Source of the DNA: Elgaria multicarinata webbii
Lineage: Eukaryota > Chordata > Lepidosauria > Squamata > Anguidae
Assembly (NCBI RefSeq): GCF_023053635.1
Contig: NC_086192.1
Span: 10,527,001-10,591,000, forward strand
Length of the DNA stretch: 64,000 nt
Direction: 5' to 3'
In this document: positions 1-11,699 of the stretch, piece after piece
How positions within the stretch are numbered: position 1 is the stretch's first letter
Layout: every line of letters begins with the position of its first letter
Notes under the pieces: generated by a model
The model's database searches: none
Told to the model about the DNA's origin: nothing
Seen by the model: the letters and a program-made list of their open reading frames with translations, nothing else
Program-made: the position numbers and the translations under genes

Positions 1-331
1 AGAATCTCAAGCAGAGGCAAACATAATTACTCTGGATATCTTGCTGCCTTTTTTAAAAAAATGAATTTATTTGCAAACACAACAATAAAAACATCAAGAA
101 CAACAACAAAATGTGGGGGGGGGGGAAGGAAGCGAAGAAAAAAGAGGGGGGAAATATTTAACGGTTCAAATATGTTCGTCCGTATAAGCAGACCATACAT
201 CTAAATAAGCATCCATACAAAATTGACATCTGCAGGAGATACAGTCAGTTGTAGCAAAAGCAGTAAAATGTTCACTGCTCTATAGAAGCCATCCTCTTGC
301 AAAACAACACTGAAGAAATCCAGGAAACAGG

Positions 332-418
332 CCTTCCCCGACCTGGTCCCCTCCAGATGTGTTAGACTACAACTCCCAGCATCCTGGCAGCTGTAGTCCA
401 ACACATCTGGGGAGCAGG
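332..418. mobile_element. Palindromic MITE, ACTACAACTCCCA family
   Basis: The left arm CCTTCCCCGACCTGG...CCAGATGTG and the right arm CACATCTGG are inverted around two facing copies of the motif ACTACAACTCCCAGCAT / CTGTAGTCC. The same arms recur at least a dozen times in the window. It has no coding capacity, so it is a non-autonomous DNA transposon by structure; the superfamily is not determined. Confidence 0.75.
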
Positions 419-444
419 CGATTGCAGAAGCCTGCTATAAATGA

Positions 445-1340
445 ACTCACAGGGTTCATTCATTCAGTTCATTTCTATACCACCCAACAGCTGAAGCTTT
501 CAGCGTGGTTTACAAACACAAAACCTTTAAAATGCATTATAAAATTCTTTTACATACAGATACTCAGGCACCACACACACACTCAGAGACACAAATATTT
601 CTAAAACAATTTTGAACGATCGACGATAAGAAAATCCCAGGACCTTATTAAAACCTCATCAGATGCTGCAAAATGCTGGTGTGAAGAGGAAGGTTGTAAC
701 CTGGCACTCCAAGATTAAAATACCAGCACCAAGCGGGCCTCAAAATCATTCCACAATTGAGGGGCCACCACTGAAAAGGCCCCGTCTTTGCTTGCCGCCT
801 TCCGAAACCCCCTCAGAGTAGGGCCTCAGATGATGAACATAGCGTCTGATAGATACTGCATTCTTGATCCGTGTAAGGCCTGAATCGGGCTCAGAAACAT
901 ACAGGCAAGCAGGCCAGAAGCAGCGCTGAATGTTTGGACCTTCTTGTCCCCGTCATCAATTAGGCGGCTGCATTTTCCACGAGCTGCAGCTTCCGAACCG
1001 TCTTCAAAGGCAGCCCCACGTAGAGTGCATTGCGGTAATCTAACTTCCAGCCAGGTTATGCCTGTTGATCAATCCAAGGCCCCTTCAGTTCTTGGAAAAA
1101 CCATCTGACATCAATCTGCTCGGATCCATCAGAAGCACCAACAGTCTGTTATTGATAAACACGTACAACCCAGAAAGGAAACAGGGATAGCGACAGCCGG
1201 CAAAGACCTGGCAACATAACAGCATTGAACTCAAGTAAACAATCTGGTAGCCATCTGGTAGCCATCTTAGCCATGCTTGCTTTCCGTTGAAAGACTCCCA
1301 GTGGTGCTGGGGTTACAAACTCTCCGATCATTTCAGCTGC
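445..1340 (-). mobile_element. L2/CR1-clade LINE, 3' end (truncated)
   Basis: At the low-coordinate end is a 3' tail of the type found elsewhere in the window (ATACCACCC...GCTGAAGC...GTTTACAAA). Upstream, the minus strand carries the diverged ORF2 C-terminal segment with GGGGCCACCACTGAAAAGGCC (as read on plus) and the block around 980-1040 shared by this LINE family. It is 5'-truncated and the frame is decayed. Confidence 0.6.
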
Positions 1341-2094
1341 TGATCCACTTATTCTGGGCCAGCCCAGAATAATTCAGGTTCCAGAGGCAGGGGAAAAACC
1401 CAAAGTGGCAACTTGTAATTAATTGGGTTCTTTTCTGGCCATCTGAGGACAGATGGGCGGGTGGCCAAAGCAGGGCCTTTTTGGTGTCAGCCCCAAAAAC
1501 GCCCTCCTTAAGGAGATCTGCCAGGCCCCTTCTCTTTAAGACTCCAGGCCGTCGCTGAAGACTTTCCTATCCCAGTGTGCTTTGAGCGTTTTGAGTTTGA
1601 ACCACCAATCTGCCTCATCTCACTTTTAATTTGGCTGGTGCTTTAAACTGTCGGCTTTTACCGTGATTTCATGAGCATTTTAAGTGTTCATTTTTACGCT
1701 TTCCGCTTCGTTGTGGAACCTTTCTAAGCTGCCTTTCTAAGGCAATAGAATTGTAGTAGCATTATAAACATTAGTACTACTAGTATTAACACTAGTAATA
1801 GTAGTAGTACTTCTATTATTGCTACTTATAGGAGGATTTTACAATATTTCTCTCCAAACTTCTAGTTCTTTGGGGGGCTTTAATGAGCAGCATTTCACTG
1901 TGACACTCCCTATCTGTACAGCCCACACACATGGTTACAATCCTCTCCTTTCTGATCCTTAAATGCCAAAATTATAACATTTCATTTCGAGAAAGGGCTG
2001 CAGCCTAGCAGGAGAATCCTGGCAAAGGCTGCAGGCTCAGTTCTCCCCAGCACCTCTAGGTAGGGCTGTTAAAGAAAGCCCCGGGCAGGGGCCA

Positions 2095-2250
2095 TATCTC
2101 GGTGCAACAGAGCCCCTGCTTTGCGTTCCAAAGGTCCTGGGTTCGATTCTTACCATGTCCAGGTAGCAGGGTTGGGAAAAAGCCCTACTTGGAAAGCTGG
2201 AGAGCTGCTGCTGCCTGTCAGTGTCGACAACACTGGCTAGATGGGCCAAA
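2095..2250 (+). mobile_element. tRNA-derived SINE
   Basis: A tRNA-like head with B box GGTTCGATTCT at about 2140-2150 is followed by a body with CCAGGTAGCAGGG, GAGCTGCTGCTGCC and GTGTCGACAACACTGG. Full homologues lie at 28552-28740 and 44075-44235. Confidence 0.7.
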
Positions 2251-2252
2251 GT

Positions 2253-2440
2253 TAAAAACATAAGAAGGGCCGTGCAGGATCAGACCGAGGGTCCATCTAG
2301 TCCAGCACTCTGTTCACACAGTGGCCCACCAGCTGCCGACGAGGTACCAACAAAGCAGGACGGGGTGCAACAGCACTCTCCCACCCATGTTCCCCAGCAA
2401 CTGGCGCACACAGGTTTACTGCCTCGGATACTAGAGGTAT
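2253..2440 (-). mobile_element. CR1-like LINE 3' tail
   Basis: Read on minus, it ends at the AACATAAGAAGG terminus and contains the GGTCCATCTAGTCCAGCACT and CAGCAACTGG blocks (plus-strand spelling). These match the 3' end of the longer plus-strand copy at 12367-12951. Confidence 0.7.
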
Positions 2441-3045
2441 TCCGATTCTGTCCAATGTTCTTTTATTCCTAATCCTGCCTGAATCCCTGACAACTGCTGA
2501 AAATCAGGTTAAGCAATATTGAGTTAAATGGGCCGACGGGCCGACGCAGTATAATTCAGCTTCCCATGTTCCCCTAGAGCGCAGAGGACTTCTGATTGAA
2601 AGAAGAAGAAGGAGAAAGAAATGAAAAGAGGTGCACTGACATTTGGACACACAGTTTAGTGGGGCAGGCGGCGTTACACGTAAACCACACTGTAACCTCA
2701 TTACCCTACATAGCGTCCTAAGCCTCTGCAGCAGAAAGTCCGATTAAGCTCAAATGATCACAGCCTGGTTGCTGGTTTTTTCCCTTTCTTTCTCCTCCCC
2801 TTGTGCCACAGGGGACGGCTGGTTGGAACACGCCAGGTTTTGATCTCTGCGTTCACGGCTGAATCATGGCTACGTTGTTCGTTGTACTGCAATGTGCACA
2901 CATAGAAATGATCTGGAACTGTGGAACTCCCCTGCCCAGGAAATGCCAAGGTGAAGCGGGGGGGGGGGGGGGGGAGGGGCGGGAGGAGAGGAAAGAGGAA
3001 CCATCAGATGATGCAAAATGAGGGGGAAACCTTCATACGAAATAC

Positions 3046-3335
3046 ATTTAAGTGTGTAATCCTATGCATGTTTGGACAGAAAATGTCCTACAATCCTATG
3101 CATGTTTAGACAGAAAAAAGTCTTAGCATTCCCAGCATGCTGTGAACTGTAGGATTTTTCCCCTGTCTGAATGTGCATAGGATTGTAGGGCATTTTCTGT
3201 TTAAACATGCGTAAGATTTAAGGACATTTTCTGTCTAAACATGCATAGGATTGTAGGACATTTTCTGTCTAAACATGCATAGGATTGTAGGACATTTTCT
3301 GTCTAAACATGCATAGGATTGCACCCTAAGATGAT
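3046..3335. mobile_element. TTAA-type palindromic MITE with one expanded arm
   Basis: The left arm has about two units of AATCCTATGCATGTTT..GACAG. The centre has CATTCCCAGCATGCTG. The right arm has about five inverted units ending AACATGCATAGGATTGCACC. Normal copies (3893-4022, 35328-35465) have one unit per arm, so the right arm has amplified. The left flank has TTAA; the right end reads CACCCTAAG. Confidence 0.75.
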
Positions 3336-3892
3336 GAAAGTAATTTCACTGAGAAAGTAACTTTCCTGAAATGTGAACAGTCAAATGGACTGAGTGAGCT
3401 TTGCAGAAGCATTCGAATTCTGGGCCAGCTAGACTTTACCAATGAACAGAGTTTACCAGTGAACAGCAAAATGACAATAATATAAAAATAGAATTCAACT
3501 GCCTTCCAACCACTGTTTAGCAACGGTCTCACATTTCGTTTATTGCCAGAATCTACCTTCAGACACTGTTCTACAAGAAGATCACACAGCTCATGGACCC
3601 GAATGCAGAGAAGTGGGATACACATTTAAATAATACCTTCATAAATATTGATAGAAGTCCCCTTTTGCTGTACATTCATTCTCTCCCTCGAACTTCAGGT
3701 TTTACTCTTTTAATAAAAGTTACAACCTGCCCCAAGCTCTAGAGAAAGAGTGGGCTAGGAAAATACATTTTGGCAATTGCAATCCCTGTACACATTTACT
3801 TGGGAGTAAATCCCACTGGATTCAACGGGGGTACTTCCAAATAGGCATACAAAGCAGGAATGTGCAGACTTCCAGCTTGCAAGGTCTAATTT

Positions 3893-4022
3893 AAAACCCA
3901 ATCCAATGCATGTTTAGACAGAAAGAAGTCCTATAACTCCCAGTATTCCTCAGCCGGATGGGGAACACTGGGAGTTGTAGGACTTTTTTCTGTCTAAACA
4001 TGCATAGGATTGGGCCCTTAGG
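3893..4022. mobile_element. TTAA-type palindromic MITE, unexpanded copy
   Basis: This is a near-perfect inverted repeat. The arm CAATGCATGTTTAGACAG is mirrored by CTGTCTAAACATGCATAG, and inner blocks AGTCCTATAACTCCCAGT / ACTGGGAGTTGTAGGACT face each other. The left flank has TTAA and the right TTAG. It serves as the reference form for the expanded copies. Confidence 0.8.
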
Positions 4023-4395
4023 TTCTCCCTCATCCCCCCCCCCAAACATTGGGATCTACCAACGAGACCCTGGTGCAAAGGACATACACTTAAAATTAAA
4101 TAATTCCGAGTCCAGACTGAGTATCAGAACTGAATGGGTCTCATAGCCCCACAACACAAAAAGCTACACCTGGTTACCCCTGCCTTATTTCATTTCAGCT
4201 GTATAATTTCAGGACACGCAGAGAGTCATTTTGGTGTGGTTATAGTTGAACAATTGGGAAATCCTTGGCAATCCACTATAAATCACCCAGAGATCTCCCA
4301 GAAGAATGGGCCTAAATTCTGCTCATGTCCCCACAGAGGACTGAACGGTAATATATACATTCAAGTGGAAATTGAACCGCAAATAAAGCACTGTT

Positions 4396-4516
4396 CCTCA
4401 ACGTCACATCCGTCAGCTGTTCTGGACAACAACTCCCATCAGCCCCAGCCAGCATAGCCAATGGTCATGAATGATGGGAGTTGCAGTCCAACTCATCTGA
4501 AGCGAACGAGGCTGGG
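4396..4516. mobile_element. Palindromic MITE, ACTACAACTCCCA family
   Basis: It contains ACAACTCCCATCAGCCCCAG followed by the inverted ATGATGGGAGTTGCAGTCCA; the outer arms are diverged. Confidence 0.7.
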
Positions 4517-4571
4517 GTGGCAAAACTAGAGACATCGCCCAGAAAACAGTCAAAGGGACTTCTGTAAGGCA

Positions 4572-4770
4572 GCAAGCGTGGCATAATGTAACTTAAGGGC
4601 GTTGAACTATGGCTGGCAAGATGCGGGTTCGAATCCTCAACTCAGCTAAGAAACTCAGCAGGTGACTTTGACCACTCCCAGTGTAACCTACCTCAAAAGG
4701 TTGTTGTGAGGATAAAATGGAGGGAGGGGTGAGAAAAGAGAGAAATATATAACCCTATAAGCCATTTTCA
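4572..4770 (+). mobile_element. CORE/MIR-like tRNA SINE
   Basis: The B box GGTTCGAATCC at 4626-4636 is followed by a core reading GTGACTTTGACC and GTTGTTGTGAGGATAAAATGG, the arrangement known from CORE-SINEs such as MIR. Reverse-strand homologues lie at 11826-12085 and 50145-50355. Confidence 0.7.
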
Positions 4771-5984
4771 GCTTTTTGGAGTCAGAAAGATGAACATACA
4801 ATTAAGGACGAATGGGAGAACATCCCATCCAGAGGTTGACATTTCTAAAACGGTTAAAATAAAACCGCCATCTGCCCCTGCAAATCCTAATCTCAAATGT
4901 GTGGGATCAACACTGCAGCTCAGTGACAAAGACAAAACCACTTTGCACATGTTCAGCTACTCTTATTCCTGTTTCTCAAAGTTCCAGAGCCGAGACCCGG
5001 CACTGGAAAGTAGCTTCTGGAGTTTTGGCTCAAACAGCCCGAAACATGCCTTTGCTTCTTGCCTGTCCTTTGGGGTGGACCAAGCGAAGGTGACCATCCG
5101 GCCGCTCATCAGCCCGTTTTGCTGCTGACACCAACCGCCATGGGCCAAGATGCCCATCAGTTGATGAGCCTCTTAATTAAATGGGTGTCAGGCACAGTAA
5201 TTTATAGCCGAACTACAGAAGTAAAAGAGAACCGAGATAGATACATAGGTAGGAAAACAGCTGCCTCAGGGTTTAGCAGCTACTACTGGAACCTCGGAAA
5301 TGCAAGCAAGTCCATCTCCAGCCTGGCCTCAGGGTTGCTGTTGTTTTTGCAAGCTCAAAAGAAAACCACACAAAGATTTTTGCACAGATGCAAAGTCTGA
5401 TAGAGATCCAGGAAAACTGCATCAGGCACGCCCAGAGCGACTTTTGACCACCTTTAAGAATGTTGGGGGAAAAAACCACTAGTTGTCAGACCTTAAGTCT
5501 GTCTAACCCAGTTACCTGTTTCCAGCAGAGGGACAGCTGAGGTGTCACCTAGGAACTAACAGGCAGGGCAGGAAGACCACACCCTCGCCTGTTCCCCAGT
5601 GTCTCATATTTAAAGAGAGACTGCCCCCAAATACAGGAGCTCCTATATCCTAGCTAACAGCACACCCCCAGGCTGTATTGCAGACTGCTGTGAGTCCTTT
5701 TCATTTCAAAAACCAGTTTGGCATGTTGCAATGCAGGAATGCTGTTTGGTAATCACAGTTCTCCCAAAGGCCTCTGCTTGGGTCACAGTACCAGCTGCCC
5801 AGTTCTTCGGAACCCGGCTAACGTGTTTTATTTAAATAATAAAAAAAGGCAAACCCATATCAAACACGTTAACTATGTTTACCAAATGCCACCACGATTA
5901 TAAATGAAACCAGGAAGGACTTCGGCATACAGTGCAGTTAAAACAATAGAATTTCCTCCTTGTTACTGAGGCTATATAAGACCT

Positions 5985-6125
5985 CCAGTATCAGAGGCAG
6001 TATACTGGGGAACCCAAGCAGAAGGTGCTATTGTGCTCACATCCTGCGTGCGGTCACTGTGGGAATAGAACGCTGGATTAGAGAAGCTATTGGCATGGCC
6101 CAGAATGGCTTGTATGTTCTTATAC
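5985..6125 (+). mobile_element. CR1-like LINE 3' tail (diverged)
   Basis: CCAGTATCAGAGGCAGTATAC, GGGGAACCCAAGCAG and a terminal TATGTTCTTAT match the plus-strand CR1-like tails at 12367-12951 and 54150-54580. It is clearly older than those copies. Confidence 0.5.
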
Positions 6126-8722
6126 TGGAACTCAATATTCGTGAGGCGCACTGCAAGCAAAAGAGCACGTCAAAAGTCAAAATATATGCAGCCTCTCCTA
6201 CAACAGACACCTGGTGTGGTACAGTGGCTGACAATGTCCAGCAGAAAATCCTCATCTCAAATCTCACTTTAGCCTTCAACACACCAGGTGGATTTAGGGA
6301 AGATGTTCCCCATTCAATCCAGTGCCTCACCCACCTGCAAAACGGTGATTGTAATATACCAGTCTACCTTGCTGAGTTGTTGTAAGTTTTGCTGAGGATT
6401 TGTATATGCGCAGCCAAATGCTTCCCCATGAAAAACATGCCCACTAAGGGGGGGGGGGGAGTGCACCAAGGAGAAAGGTTCCATTTCGGCTCACTTCTTG
6501 CAATGCTAGTTTTCTACTTGCAGGGATTTCTTCTTCGTTTACACAGGGGAATGTTTAAAAAGTGAATCCCCCTTGCAGCAGGACACACCACCGCCACATT
6601 CTGCTGCTCGCATAACTCAAGCTTGAAATAGTACAGTGCTTTTAATATTCAAATCCAATAATAAGAAGATGATGTGTCTGTCTGTCAGCACCATAGCACC
6701 AAAACTGTGAAGCCTAGAGACCTGGAACTCGGCGTGTGCACTAAAAAGACCCTAGAGGTGTGCACCTACAGGTATATATATCTTAATTTAAATAAGTTCA
6801 TGTGATTGAAGCATGCAGTAACATCTTTGGTCACTAGGAGGCAGACATCCCTAACCAACACATTGCTTTGTAGTCACGGCAGGTGAGTAAACTGAGAAGC
6901 AGAGTTATATGGCTTCTACCTTCCCCTTACTGTGGGGCACCCCCCCAGAGGAATGGAGTGGCCAGACCCCTCCCTCAGGGGAATATCAGGGTGCCCCATA
7001 CAAAGGTCATACCAAGAGATGCCAGCGGATGTGGCTTTGCTCAGACAGGACGAGCACAACGCGCCCAACTCTGACATCTACAGAAGTTTTCTTGAAGACT
7101 TTGCTGTCTCAGATGAAGGGTTGCTCCAACCCGTGCAAAGCCAGTTCCATTCGCCAGCACTTTGTATTCAAATACTAGGTTACTAGTATTTTAATACTAA
7201 CCCCGGGTCTTCGATTTGGAGTTTGATTGCCACCACCTCGAAACTTATTTTAAAAACGGAGCAAGCTGTCCCCCCAAAATAGTTCTCTGTGTTCAGATCC
7301 TCAGAAGTGCCGACAGTGGCACGTGCAGATGGCTTCCATTTTTCAAACTAACAACCACCCTTCGAGGTAGACCAGGCTGAGCCACAATCACGCTCTGGCT
7401 CCCATAACACAAGGGACTGTATTTTTATCCTTCGTGCTTCCTAATCAGTTTTGTCTGATGACAGAGCACGCATCCTCTCCATTATTTTATTTATTTATTA
7501 CATTTAAATTAGTCTAGCAAGGCCCGGACAGGGAGAAAGCTGTCAAGGCAAACTCAGAAGATTTGCCCTGGGCTTATCCTTCTGTTTGTACCTCAAAAAC
7601 CACCACTTCCTCCCGCCTCCCCTGAGAGACAGCTAAATCTAACAGTTGCATCTGTATTAGACAGATAAATAGATATCCCTCTTCAATCCTCTCCAACGTC
7701 TCTCCATTAGAAAGAAAAGTGTAAAAACAGGGTATGGAGTGGGTGGGTTGTTGTGATTTTGTGTCCAAACAGAGGATGCAGGACCAGGTGAAGAGAAGCA
7801 GACTTTCCGAGAACAGCCCTTTTCCTTTATTTGTTTTTAAGCAAGTTCCTAGTCCTCATGAGTGCAAAGAGAGGCTTGAGAAGCAGGTCTGCAGCACCTG
7901 ACCGAGTCTCAAAATCGGGAGCTGCCCGAGGAAGATTTCTAGAGGACGAAGAGGTGGGGGCCGTTTCCATGTCCCCTGCTCCTCCACCCCCATCACTTGC
8001 AGAAAGAAAATCATGCAAAATAAATACTAAATACATCAACACAGGTTGTCTTAATTTTCTAAGCGTTGCAAAATTCGGTGTCTTTTTAGTGCAGGAGTTG
8101 ACAGAGGGGGTATTTTCCTCCCCCCTTTGTTGGGAGTACCAGAGAACAGCAAGCACCTTTCTGGATTGCTTCCGGGCCAGCCCTGACAAAGTAGGGATGC
8201 TGCTCCCCAAAATAAACAGTGTGGGAACGCATCTCCTCTGCACAAGAAAGAGGAAACTATGTCCATTTGACTTTAAAAAACAAACATGTCACGCGCCCCT
8301 GGTTTGTAGGCCGAATTCTGCCCATCAGCCTGGCAAGATGCTCTTTCCCCCTTGCACCCTTAAGCCTTTTGCAGCGGAGAGTAAAGCCTGTAAACAGTTC
8401 GGAAGAGGCCTCGTCTCCAGAGACCCAACCGGCAGCAGCGTCGATAAATAAATAGAAACAGTCACATGAGTGGCTGGGGAGGGTGGGGGAGAGGATAGAG
8501 CTAGCAGCTTCGAAGTTCTCTAGGATGCATCGGCTGCAGGCTGCAGCGCACGGAAGAGCTGGGCCCCAAGAAAGACAACCAGAAATTCAGATCCTAGATG
8601 CTGCCGCTTCTCAGCTTGCGAAAGGACTTCCCTGAACTACATAGGAGCTTGTTTTAGCTTTCTGTGAAGGAAAACCTCATTCTCAGTTACTAACTTGCAT
8701 CTAATCTAAGTATTAGATCTAT

Positions 8723-8726
<4 letters not shown>

Positions 8727-8759
<33 letters not shown>
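8727..8759. repeat. (CA)n microsatellite
   Basis: A pure CA run of about 16 units, with a second shorter CA run near 8850-8867. Confidence 0.95.
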
Positions 8760-8762
<3 letters not shown>

Positions 8763-9910
8763 TGCAAGGGGGGGCAGATTTGCTTCTCTGCTATCTCTTA
8801 ACCCCAGCCTTGCAAGAAAAAGAAAAACATACACACAGATATAGAGTTACTAACACACACACACACAAAAGCCACTTACTAGCCTGCTTTGCCCAGACAT
8901 GCCTCTGCTCATCATTTGTAATACATCAATAGTAAGAAAAAGAACTACCAATTCTTCCAACACAATCGCCCCTGCCTGGTCACCTAGCAGTGGTTTTTCA
9001 CTCGCCGCAGGTGACCAGGCAAGTGGGATATTTTCAAGCCTCTTCGATCCCCACTTAAAGGATGTAATCTATGTCAGGGACATTTAGGGTGCAGCTTTGG
9101 AAGCTCGTGGAAAAGCCAGGGCTCTTCCCTGGAATATGGGGTGTGGCTAAGTGCCTCTGAGCATGCAAAGAGTGCCTCAGCAAAAACGTAGCCGCAGCCA
9201 GCACGCCATCCCTGCCACTGCCCCACACACGTTTAAGGCATGCCTCCCAGGGAGTAACTGTCTTTTTCAGATGTTAACACACCAGGCGCTACAATAAACA
9301 GCGGTCCATTCGTAACTCACGTTGATCCTGATCTAGAAATTTGTTACAGGGTATGGGAAACAAATCAGAACCCAGCCATGGAGTCCAACCAAAGCAGCCA
9401 AGCCACATGCCTGCTCCCTGACTCAGGCTTCCCCATCTGCGAAATGGGCACAGCGACAGCCTGCTGGATGTCTTTGTGGCAAAGAGGGAACAAAGCAACA
9501 AAGCGGAAAAACAACACCACACAAGACCTCAAGACCTTTCAACGTTGCCGTGGGTCACACGAACAGAATGCTAAAATTACATTCTCAGTGTATTGTTGTG
9601 CAAGCATGGAAATTATATATATAAAAAAGAAAAAGATGTGCAACACTGCTAATCTTTACACGAGCCAAACGGCATCATCAGGCAAAATTGTAAACAGCTC
9701 TGCCTCACAGGATACGAATGGTTCCTGATCGGAGTCTTTCAAAAACAGACTCACCCCCACGTCACCAGCAATAATGAAAACAAACCAACCGGGCACCTCC
9801 AGAACCGAACAACTCCAGAACAACCAAACCATTTCAACATTGTAATACAAGAGGGCAGGGGGGGGGGAGAGGCAGAGTTTGAAAGAAAGCAAGGACAGCC
9901 AAATTCTGTC

Positions 9911-10042
9911 CTGGCCAGATGTTTTGGATTTCAACTCCCATCAGCCCCAGCCAACACAGCCAATAGCCAGGGATGCTGGGAGTTGTAGTACTAAAAAAAA
10001 AAAACCCACAAACACACCATCTGGAAGGCCCAAGGTTGGGGG
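9911..10042. mobile_element. Palindromic MITE, ACTACAACTCCCA family
   Basis: GGCCAGATGTTTTGGATTTC faces CACCATCTGGAAGGCCC. An intact inverted ACTACAACTCCCAGCAT motif lies at 9973-9989, followed by an A-rich tract inserted in the right arm. Confidence 0.7.
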
Positions 10043-10157
10043 AGGGAGGCTTACATACAACTTACTCGGGAGCAAGCCCCCATCACACAGCGAGACAGAC
10101 TCCAGTGTAAATACACAGAATCGCACCGTAAAGGCTGCAATGCTATATACCACAGAT

Positions 10158-10272
10158 TTTCCCCAACCAGAGGCCCTTGCAGAGAGGGAGGGACTACAAC
10201 TCCCATCACCCCCAGCCGTCCGGCTGGGGGTGATGGGGCTTGTAGTCCGACGGCCTCCGGAAGGGCCCCTGG
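10158..10272. mobile_element. Palindromic MITE, ACTACAACTCCCA family
   Basis: GGACTACAACTCCCATCACC faces GGTGATGGGGCTTGTAGTCC with almost no spacer, flanked by CCAGAGGCCCTTGC-like and GGAAGGGCCCC arms. It sits about 170-280 bp from the edge of the CpG island. Confidence 0.75.
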
Positions 10273-10439
10273 CCTGCTCTACGCACACTTCAAGAGTCAG
10301 CCCTCCAGAGAGAGAGAGAGAGACACTACTTCCTTCTGAGCCAGTTTGCCTGGAATTGCACGGTCCCTTTATTCTGCTTTCCAATTTGGGGAGGAGAGGG
10401 GAGGAATAAAACGGGCAGGGAAAGAAAATTGAAATTGCC

Positions 10440-11480
10440 ATTGGGAATCCGAGCGGGGGAAGGAGGGCTCTTCTCCCCCCCACACACCCCGCTCCCCAAG
10501 TACGAGGTATTAGTGTTGTCCATCTCCCAGGATGGAACAGGGCGCTCCCCAGCACCGTCACGTCCCCTGCAGCCTTTTCCAAGCGCGCCACCCTGCAGCT
10601 CCCCAAATCTTGGGGATTTCCGGGCAGCCATCCAGCCCCGATCTCCTAATGGGGGGAGGGGGTCCCATCAGGCAAGGAGGGGGGTCTCCCCCTCCCCAAA
10701 ATAAATCCCCACCCCCCACTTGCTCGTTGCGTATTCCGTGGAGGGAGGCGAGGAACAGCGAACGCCGTGCGCTCTCAGAGGGCGCCTGGCGCGCAGCGCG
10801 CTCGGGCTGCCTTCGAAAACTTCGCTCTGGTTGCATGGGGAACCCCACGTCTTTTTGGGGGGGGGGGGAGAAAGGCGATCGACCGCTGCCACGGAGCCAC
10901 ACTCACCTGCACCTGCCCAGCGCGGCAGCCTGGCCAGCCTCCCCGGAGGCAAGCGGCGCGCTCCCGGAGCAAGGCCCCCCTGGAGAGATCCAGCCTCCTC
11001 CAGCGCGGCAGCAGCTGCCTCCCGCCGTGCGTCCCCGATGGCGCCCCCTTTTTTCCTTTCCCCCCCTGCTCTCTCTCGCTGCTACGCTGGGCGCCCCCCC
11101 CCGCCCCGTCCCCCTTTATAAAGGGCAGCCAAAGGCCAGCCCCCCGTGCCTTTGACGGCCACCCCGGCGAGCCAATGGGCGCGCCCCGGCACCTAGCAAC
11201 ACCCCGCCGGTTGGCTGCCGCCGGACGCAGCCCCCTTTTCGCGCGGGGCCAATGGGAGGGGGGCGAGGCGGTTGGCTTCCAAGGGCCGCCCCCAGAGCTC
11301 GGAGGAGGAGGGCGCTGAGTGGCGCAGGCAACAGCTGGGTGGCGCGGCGGCCAATGGGAGGCGCGGAGGCCCCGCCAGCATGGGCGCTGGGAGGGAGGAT
11401 AACAAACAGAACGCAGCGCGCCTTAAGGGGGCAGGACCGCAGCGGCAGCAGCAGCAGCATCCCCGGGGAAAGGCTGGCCT
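10440..11480 (-). promoter_or_regulatory. CpG-island promoter, probably YPEL2
   Basis: The block is strongly GC- and CpG-rich compared with both flanks. On the minus strand a TATA-like TTTATAAAG lies at 11113-11121, and CCAAT boxes lie upstream of it at 11172-11176, 11249-11253 and 11351-11355 (CCAAT on plus, ATTGG on minus). Downstream, a consensus donor GCAG|GTGAGT lies at 10907/10906. Assignment to YPEL2 rests only on gene order: human YPEL2 follows GDPD1 on the same strand. TATAAA also reads on plus, so a divergent transcript is not excluded. Confidence 0.55.
10907..11085 (-). other. YPEL2: Putative non-coding exon 1 of YPEL2
   Basis: The 3' boundary is set by the donor GCAG|GTGAGT. The 5' boundary is only estimated, about 30 bp downstream of the TATA-like element. 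No conserved protein is encoded, which fits a 5' UTR exon. The gene name is an inference from synteny. Confidence 0.35.
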
Positions 11481-11571
11481 GCGTTTACTTGGGAGAAAAC
11501 TCCAACTCACCTCGGGTGAAGATGGGCTAGAAAAGGCTGGATCGCCTGCCAGAGGAGTTAGAGCTCAGCCG

Positions 11572-11687
11572 TTCCCCCAATCTGGCTCCCTTCCAGATGG
11601 CTTGGACTACGGTTCCCATCACCCCCAGGCTCCGTGATGCTGGGAGTTGCAGTCCAGCAAGACTGGACGGCAGCAGATTTGGGGAAG
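11572..11687. mobile_element. Palindromic MITE, ACTACAACTCCCA family
   Basis: CCAATCTGGCTCCCTTCCAG and GGACTACGGTTCCCATC face TGCTGGGAGTTGCAGTCC and GATTTGGGGAAG. It is the first of two tandem copies just upstream of the putative YPEL2 promoter. Confidence 0.75.
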
Positions 11688-11699
11688 ACTGCTTCTGCC

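Larger units (their letters stand above)
1..10440. other. Putative first intron of YPEL2 (non-coding, repeat-rich)
   Basis: I find no convincing coding exon on either strand here. The stretch holds MITEs, LINE tails, SINEs and a CA microsatellite, listed separately. It lies downstream, on the minus strand, of a CpG-island promoter with a splice donor at 10907/10906, and human YPEL2 has this place and orientation relative to GDPD1. Intron status is therefore inferred from synteny. No piece of the conserved Yippee protein was found, so its coding exons would lie below position 1. Confidence 0.4.

Noticed and set aside
5960-6385. 141-codon plus-strand frame
   Set aside because: It overlaps a diverged CR1-like tail and shows no conserved protein or splice structure.
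7831-8451. 206-codon plus-strand frame
   Set aside because: No recognisable domain, no splice context and no CpG promoter; its length is compatible with chance.
8968-9020. Small hairpin GCCTGGTCACCT / AGGTGACCAGGC
   Set aside because: Arms are only 12 bp with a spacer of about 23 bp; too weak to separate from chance.
10532-11155. Long open frames (over 180 codons) on plus in the CpG island
   Set aside because: Stop codons are rare in GC-rich DNA. The peptides are Pro/Arg/Ala-rich with no domain and cross the TATA and CCAAT elements.
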